A DNA stretch of 7,936 nt, taken from contig JBKPCR010000053.1 of the NCBI GenBank assembly GCA_046727435.1, positions 1-7,936 on the forward strand. The letters run 5' to 3'. The notes below the pieces were generated by a model. That model did no database searches. It was not told where the DNA came from and saw only the letters and a program-made list of their open reading frames with translations. The translations under genes were made by a program, and so were the position numbers. The stretch comes from CAVPRW01 sp046727435 [NCBI: bacterium] (lineage in GTDB: Bacteria > Tectomicrobia > Entotheonellia > J063). Of the stretch, positions 1 to 5,775 are shown piece by piece (positions within the stretch are counted from its first letter, which is position 1; the number at the start of each line of letters is the position of its first letter).

Positions 1-1
1 C

Positions 2-355
2 GGGCGGCGCGAAGCCATCGACAGGGCGAAAGAGATTCTCAGCCGCGTCGGCTTAGGCGAGCGCACGCAGGCGCTGCCGGCGGAACTATCGGGTGGCCAG
101 CAACAGCGTGTGGCCATCGCCCGAGCGCTGGTGCATGATCCACAATTGATCGTCTGCGACGAACCGACCAGCGCGCTCGATGCTGACACCGGGCACAAGG
201 TGATGGAGCTCTTGAGTACCATCGCCGTGGGTGCGGATCGAGGGCTCATCATCGTGACCCACGATGCTCGCATCTTTGAGTTCGCCGACCGGATCGCCAT
301 GATGGATGACGGCCGTATCAAGAGCGTCACGCATGCGCCGGCAGCATTGTCATAA
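2..355 (+). CDS. ABC exporter ATP-binding subunit, DevA/MacB/LolD type (3' part)
   Basis: This is the C-terminal 117 residues of an ABC ATPase; the start and Walker A lie before the window. The visible part holds the ABC signature LSGGQ (visible residues 29-33), Walker B LIVCDEP (49-55, with Asp53 and catalytic Glu54), the D-loop SALD (57-60) and the switch histidine in VTHD (His87). The tail, VTHDARIFEFADRIAMMDDG, closely matches the style of DevA-like and LolD/MacB-like ATPases, which energise export from the inner membrane or periplasm rather than import. It ends in TAA, 104 bases before the adaptor gene on the same strand. That order fits an operon of permease, ATPase, adaptor and outer-membrane channel, although no permease is visible here. 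The assignment as an ABC exporter ATPase is secure; the DevA subfamily and the substrate are inferred. Confidence 0.93.
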   Translation, partial: GRREAIDRAKEILSRVGLGERTQALPAELSGGQQQRVAIARALVHDPQLIVCDEPTSALDADTGHKVMELLSTIAVGADRGLIIVTHDARIFEFADRIAMMDDGRIKSVTHAPAALS

Positions 356-459
356 ACGACATGCCAGCCGAAGTCGCTGCGAGATCGACAGGAGAGGTGG
401 GACAGATCTGTCGAGTGCGCCTAGCTGCCATGATGATGGCTGGTCCCAGATTAAGCTGA
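356..459 (+). other. Intergenic spacer with a 12-bp perfect palindrome
   Basis: The 104 bases between the ATPase and adaptor genes contain GACAGATCTGTC at 401-412, which is a perfect 12-bp palindrome. Its right half also pairs with an upstream copy: TCGACAG at 385-391 and CTGTCGA at 408-414 are exact inverted repeats with a 16-base loop. No T-run follows, so it is not a classical intrinsic terminator. It could be an operator, an mRNA processing hairpin or chance. I see no convincing promoter here. Confidence 0.35.
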
Positions 460-477
460 GTGGATGAGGAGATCCGT

Positions 478-1590
478 ATGCTGCGTCGATACTTTCTCCC
501 ACTATTGGCCGTAGTGGGTGTGGCCTTCGCGATCTGGACCGTGGTGACCGGTAGCCGGCCCATCCCGGCCGCACCGCCGGTCGTGCCACCTGCACAGGCA
601 CCTTTTGTCTCTTACGTGGCGGGCTCCGGCATCATCGAGGCCAACACGCAAAACATCGCCGTCGGCACCCACGTTTCCGGCGTGGTGACCGAGATGTTCG
701 TCAAGGTCGGGGACAGCGTCAAGGCAGGCGCTCCGCTCTTCAAACTGGATGATCGCGCCTTGCAAGCGGAGCTGGCCCAGCGGCGGGCGTCGCTACGCAT
801 GAACCAAGAACAACTGAGCAAGTTGCTGCGCCAGCCCAGGCCGGAGGAGATCCCTGAATACGAAGCCAATGTCAAGGCGGCCGAGGCGTCATTGGGGGAT
901 ACACGCTATCAACTGTCGGTGGCGGAGAACTTGCAAGATAAACGCGCCATGAGTGCAGAGGATATCTCGAAACGCCGGTGGGCCGTGCTGACGAACGAGG
1001 CCAAGCTGGCACAAGCGCGGGCGCAGTTGGCCCTCATAAAGGCGGGGGCCTGGAAACCGGACATCGACATCGCCAAGGCGCAGGTGGCAGCCGCCGAGGA
1101 CCAGCTCAAGCAGACCGAGACCGACATCGAGCGCCTGACGGTCCGGGCGCTGGTGTCCGGCCAAATCCTCCAGGTGAACATCCGGCTTGGGGAGTTTGCC
1201 CAGGCCGGTGGTCTCGCCACCCCGCTGATGTTGCTCGGCAATGTGGAGCCGTTGCACGTGCGGGTGGACATCGACGAAAACGATGCCTGGCGGGTGCGTC
1301 CTGATGCGCCGGCGGTGGCGTTCATGCGGGGCAACCGAGCGCTCGAGACGCCCGTCCAGTTCGTCCGCTCTGAGCCTTATGTCGTGCCCAAAAAATCGCT
1401 GACAGGAGATACCACCGAACGCGTCGACACGCGCGTGTTGCAAGTGCTCTACCAGTTTAGCCGTGGGGACCTGCCAGTGTATGTCGGCCAGCAGATGGAT
1501 GTGTTTATCGAAGCACCGCCGATCGGGTCCGCGCCGGCGGGCACGGGCATGGCCCGACGTCCTGGAGTCGGGGGAGAAGGAGGCCAATAA
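478..1590 (+). CDS. HlyD-family periplasmic adaptor of ABC exporter (DevB-like)
   Basis: This is a membrane-fusion (adaptor) protein that bridges an inner-membrane exporter to an outer-membrane channel. I chose ATG 478 (370 aa) over the in-frame GTG at 460 because GAGGAG at 466-471 sits 6 bases before it. The parts run in order: a membrane anchor at about residues 5-24, a Pro/Ala-rich linker (28-42), the first lipoyl half-motif around 57-90 (GTHVSGVV...VGDSVKAGAPLFKLD), a long Ala/Gln/Glu-rich alpha-helical hairpin at about 92-210, the second lipoyl half (TVRALVSGQILQVNIRLGEF, starting at 211) and a beta-barrel/membrane-proximal region to about 366. The tail is Gly/Arg-rich. The length is typical for DevB-type adaptors. 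The stop overlaps the next start (TAATG), which implies translational coupling to the truncated channel gene. Substrate unknown. Confidence 0.93.
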   Translation: MLRRYFLPLLAVVGVAFAIWTVVTGSRPIPAAPPVVPPAQAPFVSYVAGSGIIEANTQNIAVGTHVSGVVTEMFVKVGDSVKAGAPLFKLDDRALQAELAQRRASLRMNQEQLSKLLRQPRPEEIPEYEANVKAAEASLGDTRYQLSVAENLQDKRAMSAEDISKRRWAVLTNEAKLAQARAQLALIKAGAWKPDIDIAKAQVAAAEDQLKQTETDIERLTVRALVSGQILQVNIRLGEFAQAGGLATPLMLLGNVEPLHVRVDIDENDAWRVRPDAPAVAFMRGNRALETPVQFVRSEPYVVPKKSLTGDTTERVDTRVLQVLYQFSRGDLPVYVGQQMDVFIEAPPIGSAPAGTGMARRPGVGGEGGQ

Positions 1591-1715
1591 TGACGTGGCC
1601 GCAAATATGCGCCAGTCTGTTACTGTTGGCCGGCATCAGCGGATGTGTGGTCGGACCGAACTATCACCCGCCCCAGATATCGGTAGCAGCTGGAACAGCG
1701 CCTGCCCGAGGTTAA
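1590..1715 (+). pseudogene. Truncated outer-membrane efflux lipoprotein (NodT/OprM type), 5' remnant
   Basis: ATG 1590 overlaps the adaptor stop and has a strong purine-rich ribosome-binding site (GGAGAAGGAGG, 1572-1582). It encodes only 41 residues before TAA at 1713-1715. The peptide has a lipoprotein signal peptide with lipobox ISGC (lipidated Cys19), directly followed by VGPNYHPP. This matches the hallmark start GC-x-VGP-x-Y-xx-P of NodT/OprM-family outer-membrane factors, which are normally about 450-500 aa. None of the three forward frames after 1715 looks like the rest of such a protein, and a - strand gene begins its 3' end at 1767. The remaining roughly 90% is therefore missing rather than frameshifted. 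The position is as expected for the TolC-like partner of the exporter. The stub might still be made as a tiny lipopeptide, but it cannot form a channel. Confidence 0.85.
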
Positions 1716-1766
1716 TCACTTGTTGCGGCCAGATGCGTGGTCACATGCTCGACAAGCGGGCAGCGC

Positions 1767-2345
1767 TCAGCAGGGCTGGCCATGTTCGAGAAAGGCACAG
1801 ACCGGATCGGCGAAGAGGGAGAGCACCCAGTTGCTGATGGCCTTGCCATCAAACCAGGGAGCCGGATTGTCAAAGGTCACCTCTAGAGCCTCCGGGGCTT
1901 CGAGCCAGACCTGACGCTGTTCGAGCTTGGGACTCAAGTGCAATTGCAGCACCGTTGTCCCGCGTCGTGTGATATCCATGACCCCGAGGTTGCCGCGAAA
2001 TTCATAGCTGCCGGAGACCACGACGCGCTGCTGCTTGCAGTCGATGCTAAGGATCGACAGCGATGAGAGTCGGGCATTGCCCTCATCGAGCTGCGCCATC
2101 ACGGGGAAGCCGCGCATGAGGCGCACGTCGAGGATCTTCCGTAAGTGTGTGGCGCTCTCTCGTAGCAAGAGCTGGCAAGGATCCTGTGGCGGCCCCGCCT
2201 GCTGAGGCACCTGTCTCCCTTCACCTGCCCAGGTACAGAGCATTGGGACGAGCGACCACCATAACAATCCGACGACGATCCAGCGTTGTTGCGTCGGCTG
2301 TGCCGGGGTGCCAGAGTAACATCTATGGCGGGCTTCCCAACCCAT
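1767..2345 (-). CDS. Hypothetical exported protein
   Basis: I do not recognise the family. From ATG 2345 the product is 192 aa; GTG 2351 and TTG 2348 are in-frame alternatives. GGGAAAG at 2354-2360 is 8 bases before the ATG and supports it. A hydrophobic segment at about residues 22-40 (WIVVGLLWWSLVPMLCTWA) looks like an uncleaved anchor or a signal peptide, possibly cut after Ala40. No lipobox is evident. The exported part is beta-strand-rich (about 72-160), ending in an amphipathic stretch (VTFDNPAPWFDGKAISNWVL, from 156). It has four cysteines (57, 103, 183, 192) that could form disulfides. The overall look recalls lipid-binding SMP/TULIP-like or YceB (DUF1439)-like proteins, but that is only an impression. 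It starts 20 bases after the RNase stop, so the two are probably co-transcribed. Confidence 0.7.
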   Translation of the reverse strand: MGWEARHRCYSGTPAQPTQQRWIVVGLLWWSLVPMLCTWAGEGRQVPQQAGPPQDPCQLLLRESATHLRKILDVRLMRGFPVMAQLDEGNARLSSLSILSIDCKQQRVVVSGSYEFRGNLGVMDITRRGTTVLQLHLSPKLEQRQVWLEAPEALEVTFDNPAPWFDGKAISNWVLSLFADPVCAFLEHGQPC

Positions 2346-2365
2346 CAACACGGCTTTCCCGCGAC

Positions 2366-4399
2366 TCAGGCAACGGGGGTGACTTTCAGCGTTCCCGTGC
2401 GTGGTTGAACCGTTTCGATGCGCACCTGCACGGGGTCGCCTGGCGCGAGTTCCTTACCACCGACGGGGATATCAATCTCCTGCATTACCTCAGGGAGCAA
2501 GGCCAGGTAATTGCGTGGGAAACGATCCAACACGATACCCGCGAACACGGCGCCTTGGCGCTGGCCAAGATAGCGCAAAAGCCAATAGCGTCGCCGGTCG
2601 TGATCGACCGTCCCGGCCCGGCTGAGCGCGGCCTCGACTTCTGCCAGGATGGTCTTGACCCGCTCTTCATCGTACAGCGGCTCGCCGCGCTCCAGATAGG
2701 CATGCAGTTGCCGGTGTGACAGTAAATCGACGTAGCGCCGCAGGGGTGAGGTGAAGGTCGTGTAGATGTCGACACCCAAGCTGCTATGGCGGGTCGGCTG
2801 CAGTCCGATTCTGGCAGGACTCATCGCTCGTTGCTGCCGGTAATGCAAGACAGGATCGTAGGTCAAGGACGTCGGAAATGTCTCGCGGGGGGCGGCCTGG
2901 CCGCGGTACACCAGAGGGATTTGACGCTGTGCGCAGAACTGCCCAACCAGCGAGTTGGCCAGAATCATGAACTCTGAGACGAGGATCTGACTGGGTGCCT
3001 CGCGGTCGGTCAGCCGCACGATGATCTGCCGGTCGCGATCGACGAAGAGATCGACCTGCGGGATCGGCAAGGCGATTGCACCGTTGTCGAATCTGGACTG
3101 GCGTAGACGTTGGGCGATTTCGAACCCCTGTGTCAGCCGCGGCTCATGGCCGATGCGGGCATCGGCGTCCTGGTAGGTCAGCCGTTCGGCGACGCGGATG
3201 AGGCTGGGCGTGATCTGATAATCGACGATCTCGCCCTCAGGTGTCAGCGTCACCAACAAACTCATGGCTGGTCGCACCTCCCCCGCGACCAGGCTCAGCG
3301 CTCCTTCAGACAGTAGCGGCGGAAGCATAGGGATCTTCCCCTCGGGGAAGTAAAGAGAGGTGGCCCGGTCGCATGCTTCACGGTCGAGCAGCATATCTGG
3401 CCGGATCACGCTCGCCGGGTCGGCGATGTGTACCCCAAGGATGATTAAGCCATCGGCAAGCTCGCAGCTCACCGCATCATCGATATCCTGGGTCAACTCA
3501 CTATCGATGCTCATGGTGTGAAGCGCCGTCAAATCCCGGCGCTGACCAACCTTCCTCACTTCCCTCTCAGTGGCTTCGCACGCCGCGTGCGCCGCCTCCT
3601 GCAACACCTCGGGGCTAAAACTCGTGGGTACACCCAGCCGCAGCAACAGCAAATTTTCGTCCTCATCCCAGACGCCGAGGCGAACCAACAATCTGAACGG
3701 CGCATCGGCGGCGGTGACCTCTGCCCGGTTCAGGAGGTCACGCGCCAAGCGGTAGCGCGGCGCCTCGGTGTCGTGCAGAGCATATTCCTTGAGGAGCTCG
3801 ATCCAGGAGTCCTGCGCCGCCAATTCTGCGGGCGTTGGGGCATATCCTTCCCAGATGGCCTTGACGAACGCCGCGGCGGCCGTGAGCTCGCGTTCGCGCT
3901 CGGCTTTGCGAATCTTTTGATGCAGGAGCTGTTCGACTGTCTCCGGAGGGTTGGGGACGAAGGTATCCGCCTTGCGGGCGAAATGGATGGTATCGTCCCA
4001 ACAGGCGCGATACATGGCCGCGGTATGATCGGGCGTCACCTCCTCGCCAAAGACGAGGCCAGCCAGAAAGGCGCAGTCATACGCCTCCGGCTCAGCCCAG
4101 ACGAGCTCCCATACTTCGGCGAGATCGATGCGCGAGCGCAGCTCCTCGCGACGCTTAGCGATGTCCCGCAGCGATTGAATGAGCTGATCGCGGCCCTTCT
4201 GGACATTCAGGGCGTGCGGGGCAACATGGAGAAAGCGGCTCTCGGGGAGATTGATCTCACGGTCGCCCTCAGTCAGGATCAAGAAACGCTCCCCCTTGGC
4301 CTCTAGACAGACGCCAAGCGTCAGCCTCTTATCGACAAAGAATTCCACGACCGTGCCCTGCCACTGCGCCTTTGGATCCGTTTTCGTCGAGGTCGCCAT
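2366..4399 (-). CDS. RNase II/RNase R-superfamily 3'-5' exoribonuclease (RNB domain)
   Basis: This predicted cytoplasmic 3'-to-5' processive exoribonuclease has 677 aa. The RNB core spans about residues 285-570. It contains MSIDSELTQDIDDA, whose Asp299, Asp305, Asp307 and Asp308 keep the exact spacing of the four Mg2+-binding aspartates of E. coli RNase II (201/207/209/210). Other RNB signatures are GVHIADPASVI (322-332), SLYFPEGKIPMLPPLLSEGALSL (348-370) and SPLRRYVDLLSHRQ (551-564), the last carrying the conserved arginine pair. The C-terminus (about 615-675) resembles an S1/OB fold. The N-terminus (1-280) does not look like two cold-shock domains; it has a short beta barrel (12-60) then a helical, winged-helix-like region. 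This is the layout of the cyanobacterial/Deinococcus-type RNase II branch rather than classical Rnr. The ATG follows GAGGG (4404-4408) at 4 bases. It is divergent from rluB and upstream of the exported protein gene. Confidence 0.93.
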   Translation of the reverse strand: MATSTKTDPKAQWQGTVVEFFVDKRLTLGVCLEAKGERFLILTEGDREINLPESRFLHVAPHALNVQKGRDQLIQSLRDIAKRREELRSRIDLAEVWELVWAEPEAYDCAFLAGLVFGEEVTPDHTAAMYRACWDDTIHFARKADTFVPNPPETVEQLLHQKIRKAERERELTAAAAFVKAIWEGYAPTPAELAAQDSWIELLKEYALHDTEAPRYRLARDLLNRAEVTAADAPFRLLVRLGVWDEDENLLLLRLGVPTSFSPEVLQEAAHAACEATEREVRKVGQRRDLTALHTMSIDSELTQDIDDAVSCELADGLIILGVHIADPASVIRPDMLLDREACDRATSLYFPEGKIPMLPPLLSEGALSLVAGEVRPAMSLLVTLTPEGEIVDYQITPSLIRVAERLTYQDADARIGHEPRLTQGFEIAQRLRQSRFDNGAIALPIPQVDLFVDRDRQIIVRLTDREAPSQILVSEFMILANSLVGQFCAQRQIPLVYRGQAAPRETFPTSLTYDPVLHYRQQRAMSPARIGLQPTRHSSLGVDIYTTFTSPLRRYVDLLSHRQLHAYLERGEPLYDEERVKTILAEVEAALSRAGTVDHDRRRYWLLRYLGQRQGAVFAGIVLDRFPRNYLALLPEVMQEIDIPVGGKELAPGDPVQVRIETVQPRTGTLKVTPVA

Positions 4400-4499
4400 G
4401 GAGCCCTCAAGATAGGTGGTCTCACCGCGGTGCGTTGCACTGCTCCCTTAAGCCATCCGGTCACTTGCCCGGGTAGTGTGTCGCCGCTGCAGCACAGCC

Positions 4500-4528
4500 A
4501 CGATAATGAATCTTCAAAAGCGTGTCAA
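4500..4528 (-). promoter_or_regulatory. Putative sigma70 promoter for the RNase operon
   Basis: Read on the - strand, 4528-4523 is a perfect TTGACA -35 box. A 17-base spacer leads to TATCGT (4505-4500), a 4/6 match to TATAAT. Transcription would start near 4493, giving a leader of about 95 bases before ATG 4399. The -35 box is one arm of the palindrome centred at 4530, so this promoter lies back to back with the rluB promoter. Confidence 0.5.
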
Positions 4529-4539
4529 CTGTTGACGCG
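4521..4539. promoter_or_regulatory. 19-bp near-palindrome linking two divergent -35 boxes (candidate operator)
   Basis: GTCAAC-T-GTTGAC at 4524-4536 is a perfect 6-bp inverted repeat with a single central base. The symmetry extends to 4521-4539 with one mismatch per arm (4523 against 4537). The two arms contain the - strand TTGACA and the + strand TTGACG boxes. The symmetry may be nothing more than two -35 elements facing away from each other, or it may be a repressor/activator site controlling both promoters. Confidence 0.45.
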
Positions 4540-4560
4540 GCGCCTTCCGCTGGCTACATT
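4532..4560 (+). promoter_or_regulatory. Putative sigma70 promoter for the pseudouridine synthase gene
   Basis: TTGACG (4532-4537, 5/6 to consensus), a 17-base spacer and TACATT (4555-4560, 4/6) form a good sigma70-type promoter. The expected start is near 4567, about 44 bases before ATG 4611. It is the only strong candidate in the 211-base divergent region on this strand. Confidence 0.55.
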
Positions 4561-4610
4561 GGAGAAGATTGGCAGGAGCGGTCTCCTCTAGCATAGATTG
4601 AGAATATACC

Positions 4611-5357
4611 ATGGACATGCGCTTACAAAAAGTGCTCGCACAAGCTGGCCTGGCGTCTCGTCGAGAGGCTGAACACTGGATTCAGGCAGGGCGCATCTCG
4701 GTCAACGGCAAGGTGGTCACAACTCTTGGTACGCAGGCAGACCCAGTGGTCGACCGCGTTGCCGTCGACGGTAAGGTGATCAATCGTCTTGAGCCCAAGG
4801 TCTACTATCTCTTGAACAAGCCCACTGGCTATGTCAGTACCTGCGAGGACGAGCTCGGCCGTCCAACGGTGCTCGACCTGCTCAAGCCGATCAAATTCCG
4901 TCTCTTCCCCGTTGGCCGTCTAGATTGGGACAGCGAAGGCCTGCTGTTGCTGACCAACGACGGCGAGCTGGCGCAGCGGTTGTTACATCCGCGCTTTCAC
5001 ATCCGTCGGACCTATCTAGCTAAGGTCGAAGGGATTCCGACGGCGCAATCCTTGCTGCGCTTGACCAACGCAGGCGACCCCTCAGCTCCCCAAAAGCGTC
5101 GCCCGACAGCGCGGATCATCAAGGTCGGAGAACGCCATGCCTGGTTAGAGATACGTCTCTGGGAGGGCAAAAATCGCCAGGTCCGACGGATGTGTGAAGC
5201 GGTGGGGCATTCGGTCAAACGTTTGCGTCGGGTGCAGTTTGCAGGGCTCGACACCATGGGATTATCATCCGGCCATTACCGCCCCCTGACCCTTACAGAA
5301 GTGCACACCCTCAAGCAGTTGGCCGGGCTTGAACAACCGTCGAAGCGCGTCCACTAG
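4611..5357 (+). CDS. rluB: 23S rRNA pseudouridine synthase, RluB/RsuA family
   Basis: This enzyme isomerises a specific uridine in rRNA to pseudouridine; E. coli RluB acts at 23S U2605 near the peptidyl-transferase centre. The 248-aa product has an N-terminal S4 RNA-binding domain (about residues 3-50: LQKVLAQAGLASRREAE, then GRISVNGK) and the RsuA-type catalytic domain (about 63-235). The catalytic-loop motif GRLDWDSEGLLLLTNDGELA spans 102-121, with Asp105 as the expected nucleophile. The conserved C-terminal block WEGKNRQVRRMCEAVGH lies at 184-200. ATG 4611 is used because a weak GAG (4600-4602) sits 8 bases before it; ATG 4617 is an alternative. The length and the GLLLLTNDGELA wording favour RluB over RsuA or RluE/RluF, but paralogues are hard to separate by eye. 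The scpA/scpB genes often found next to it are absent. It is divergent from the RNase gene. Confidence 0.92.
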   Translation: MDMRLQKVLAQAGLASRREAEHWIQAGRISVNGKVVTTLGTQADPVVDRVAVDGKVINRLEPKVYYLLNKPTGYVSTCEDELGRPTVLDLLKPIKFRLFPVGRLDWDSEGLLLLTNDGELAQRLLHPRFHIRRTYLAKVEGIPTAQSLLRLTNAGDPSAPQKRRPTARIIKVGERHAWLEIRLWEGKNRQVRRMCEAVGHSVKRLRRVQFAGLDTMGLSSGHYRPLTLTEVHTLKQLAGLEQPSKRVH

Positions 5358-5427
5358 CGATGCTGCGCACCGGTCCCACCACCCATCGTGACTTGAGAAC
5401 GTATCCCGATAGGTGCGTCAAAGTGTT

Positions 5428-5458
5428 CCCTCACCTGCCGAGAGAGGGGTAGGGTGAG
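5428..5458. repeat. Degenerate REP-like hairpin element
   Basis: CTCACC (5430-5435) and GGTGAG (5453-5458) are exact inverted repeats around a 17-base loop containing GAGAGAGGGG. The ends, CCCTCACC and GGGGTAGGGTGAG, resemble a very widespread bacterial intergenic repeat family of the form CCCTCACCC...GGGAGAGGGTAGGGTGAG. Here it looks shortened and decayed. Only one copy is in the window, so repeat status rests on recalled similarity. Confidence 0.45.
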
Positions 5459-5538
5459 CAGCAGCGTACACTGCGAGATCCCCCCAGGGAGTTCCCATGG
5501 TGTCAGCAGCGGACGGACGTTTACCGTAGGCTTTCTCT

Positions 5539-5568
5539 TTGACATCTCAGGAGAAATTCTGCTAGAAT
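5539..5568 (+). promoter_or_regulatory. Strong sigma70 promoter with extended -10
   Basis: The -35 is TTGACA (5539-5544, perfect). An 18-base spacer leads to TAGAAT (5563-5568, 5/6), which is preceded by TGC, the extended -10 signature. This is the best promoter in the window. Transcription should begin near 5575, leaving about 200 bases before the phosphatidyltransferase start. ATTCT-GCT-AGAAT (5556-5568) is itself an inverted repeat over the -10. Confidence 0.75.
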
Positions 5569-5581
5569 AGCGCGGTTCTAG
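5562..5581. promoter_or_regulatory. Inverted repeat spanning the -10 and predicted start site (candidate operator)
   Basis: CTAGAA (5562-5567) and TTCTAG (5576-5581) form a perfect 6-bp inverted repeat with 8 bases between. It straddles the -10 box and the expected start near 5575. This is where a repressor that blocks initiation would bind. The repeat may be coincidental, since one arm is the -10 itself. Confidence 0.35.
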
Positions 5582-5775
5582 TATGGAACGCGACGCTCAC
5601 ACTCCCCTCGGCGTCCTCTCGCCCCTACACGGTTGTTGGTTCCGTTCCACCACGCCGGGACGCGATGTGCCAAAGCCTTCGGGTTTGCGCGTGGGAGATG
5701 CATCCTGTATCCTGAGTGGGCGCTGCAGGCTTCAACCACAGGCGCTTACATTTCCGAACGCGGAATAGGACCTTG

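Larger units (their letters stand above)
5358..5775 (+). other. 418-base gene-free region with hairpin, promoter and long leader
   Basis: I find no credible protein or tRNA gene here. It contains a REP-like hairpin (5428-5458), a strong promoter (5539-5568), an inverted repeat at the predicted start site (5562-5581) and a leader of roughly 200 bases before the phospholipid gene. The leader has possible long-range helices. TGGAACG (5584-5590) pairs exactly with CGTTCCA (5643-5649), and GCGTCC (5611-5616) with GGACGC (5658-5663), though these two helices would interleave. There is also a UUCG-tetraloop hairpin at about 5672-5689 (CAAAGCC-TTCG-GGGTTTG). No T-run follows the tetraloop, so it is not an obvious terminator. 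A cis-regulatory leader or a small RNA is possible. Confidence 0.45.

Noticed and set aside
889-1587. A 232-codon open frame on the - strand
   Set aside because: It is antisense to the well-supported HlyD-family adaptor and is His/Arg-rich, typical of a shadow frame in GC-rich DNA.
1691-1914. A + strand reading frame after the truncated channel gene (LEQRLPEVNHLLRPDAW...) as its frameshifted continuation
   Set aside because: It has none of the helical repeat pattern of outer-membrane factors, and most of it is antisense to the exported-protein gene.
3518-4306. A 262-codon open frame on the + strand
   Set aside because: It lies wholly antisense to the RNase gene, whose catalytic motifs are intact. 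The product has no recognisable domain and reads like a complement of coding sequence.
5366-5416. Terminator hairpin for rluB (GCGCACC pairing with GGTGCGT)
   Set aside because: The arms are about 40 bases apart and there is no T-run, so it is not a credible terminator.
5575-5775. A tRNA or SRP RNA gene behind the strong promoter
   Set aside because: No T-loop motif (GGTTCRANNC), cloverleaf pairing or conserved SRP core was found in the stretch.
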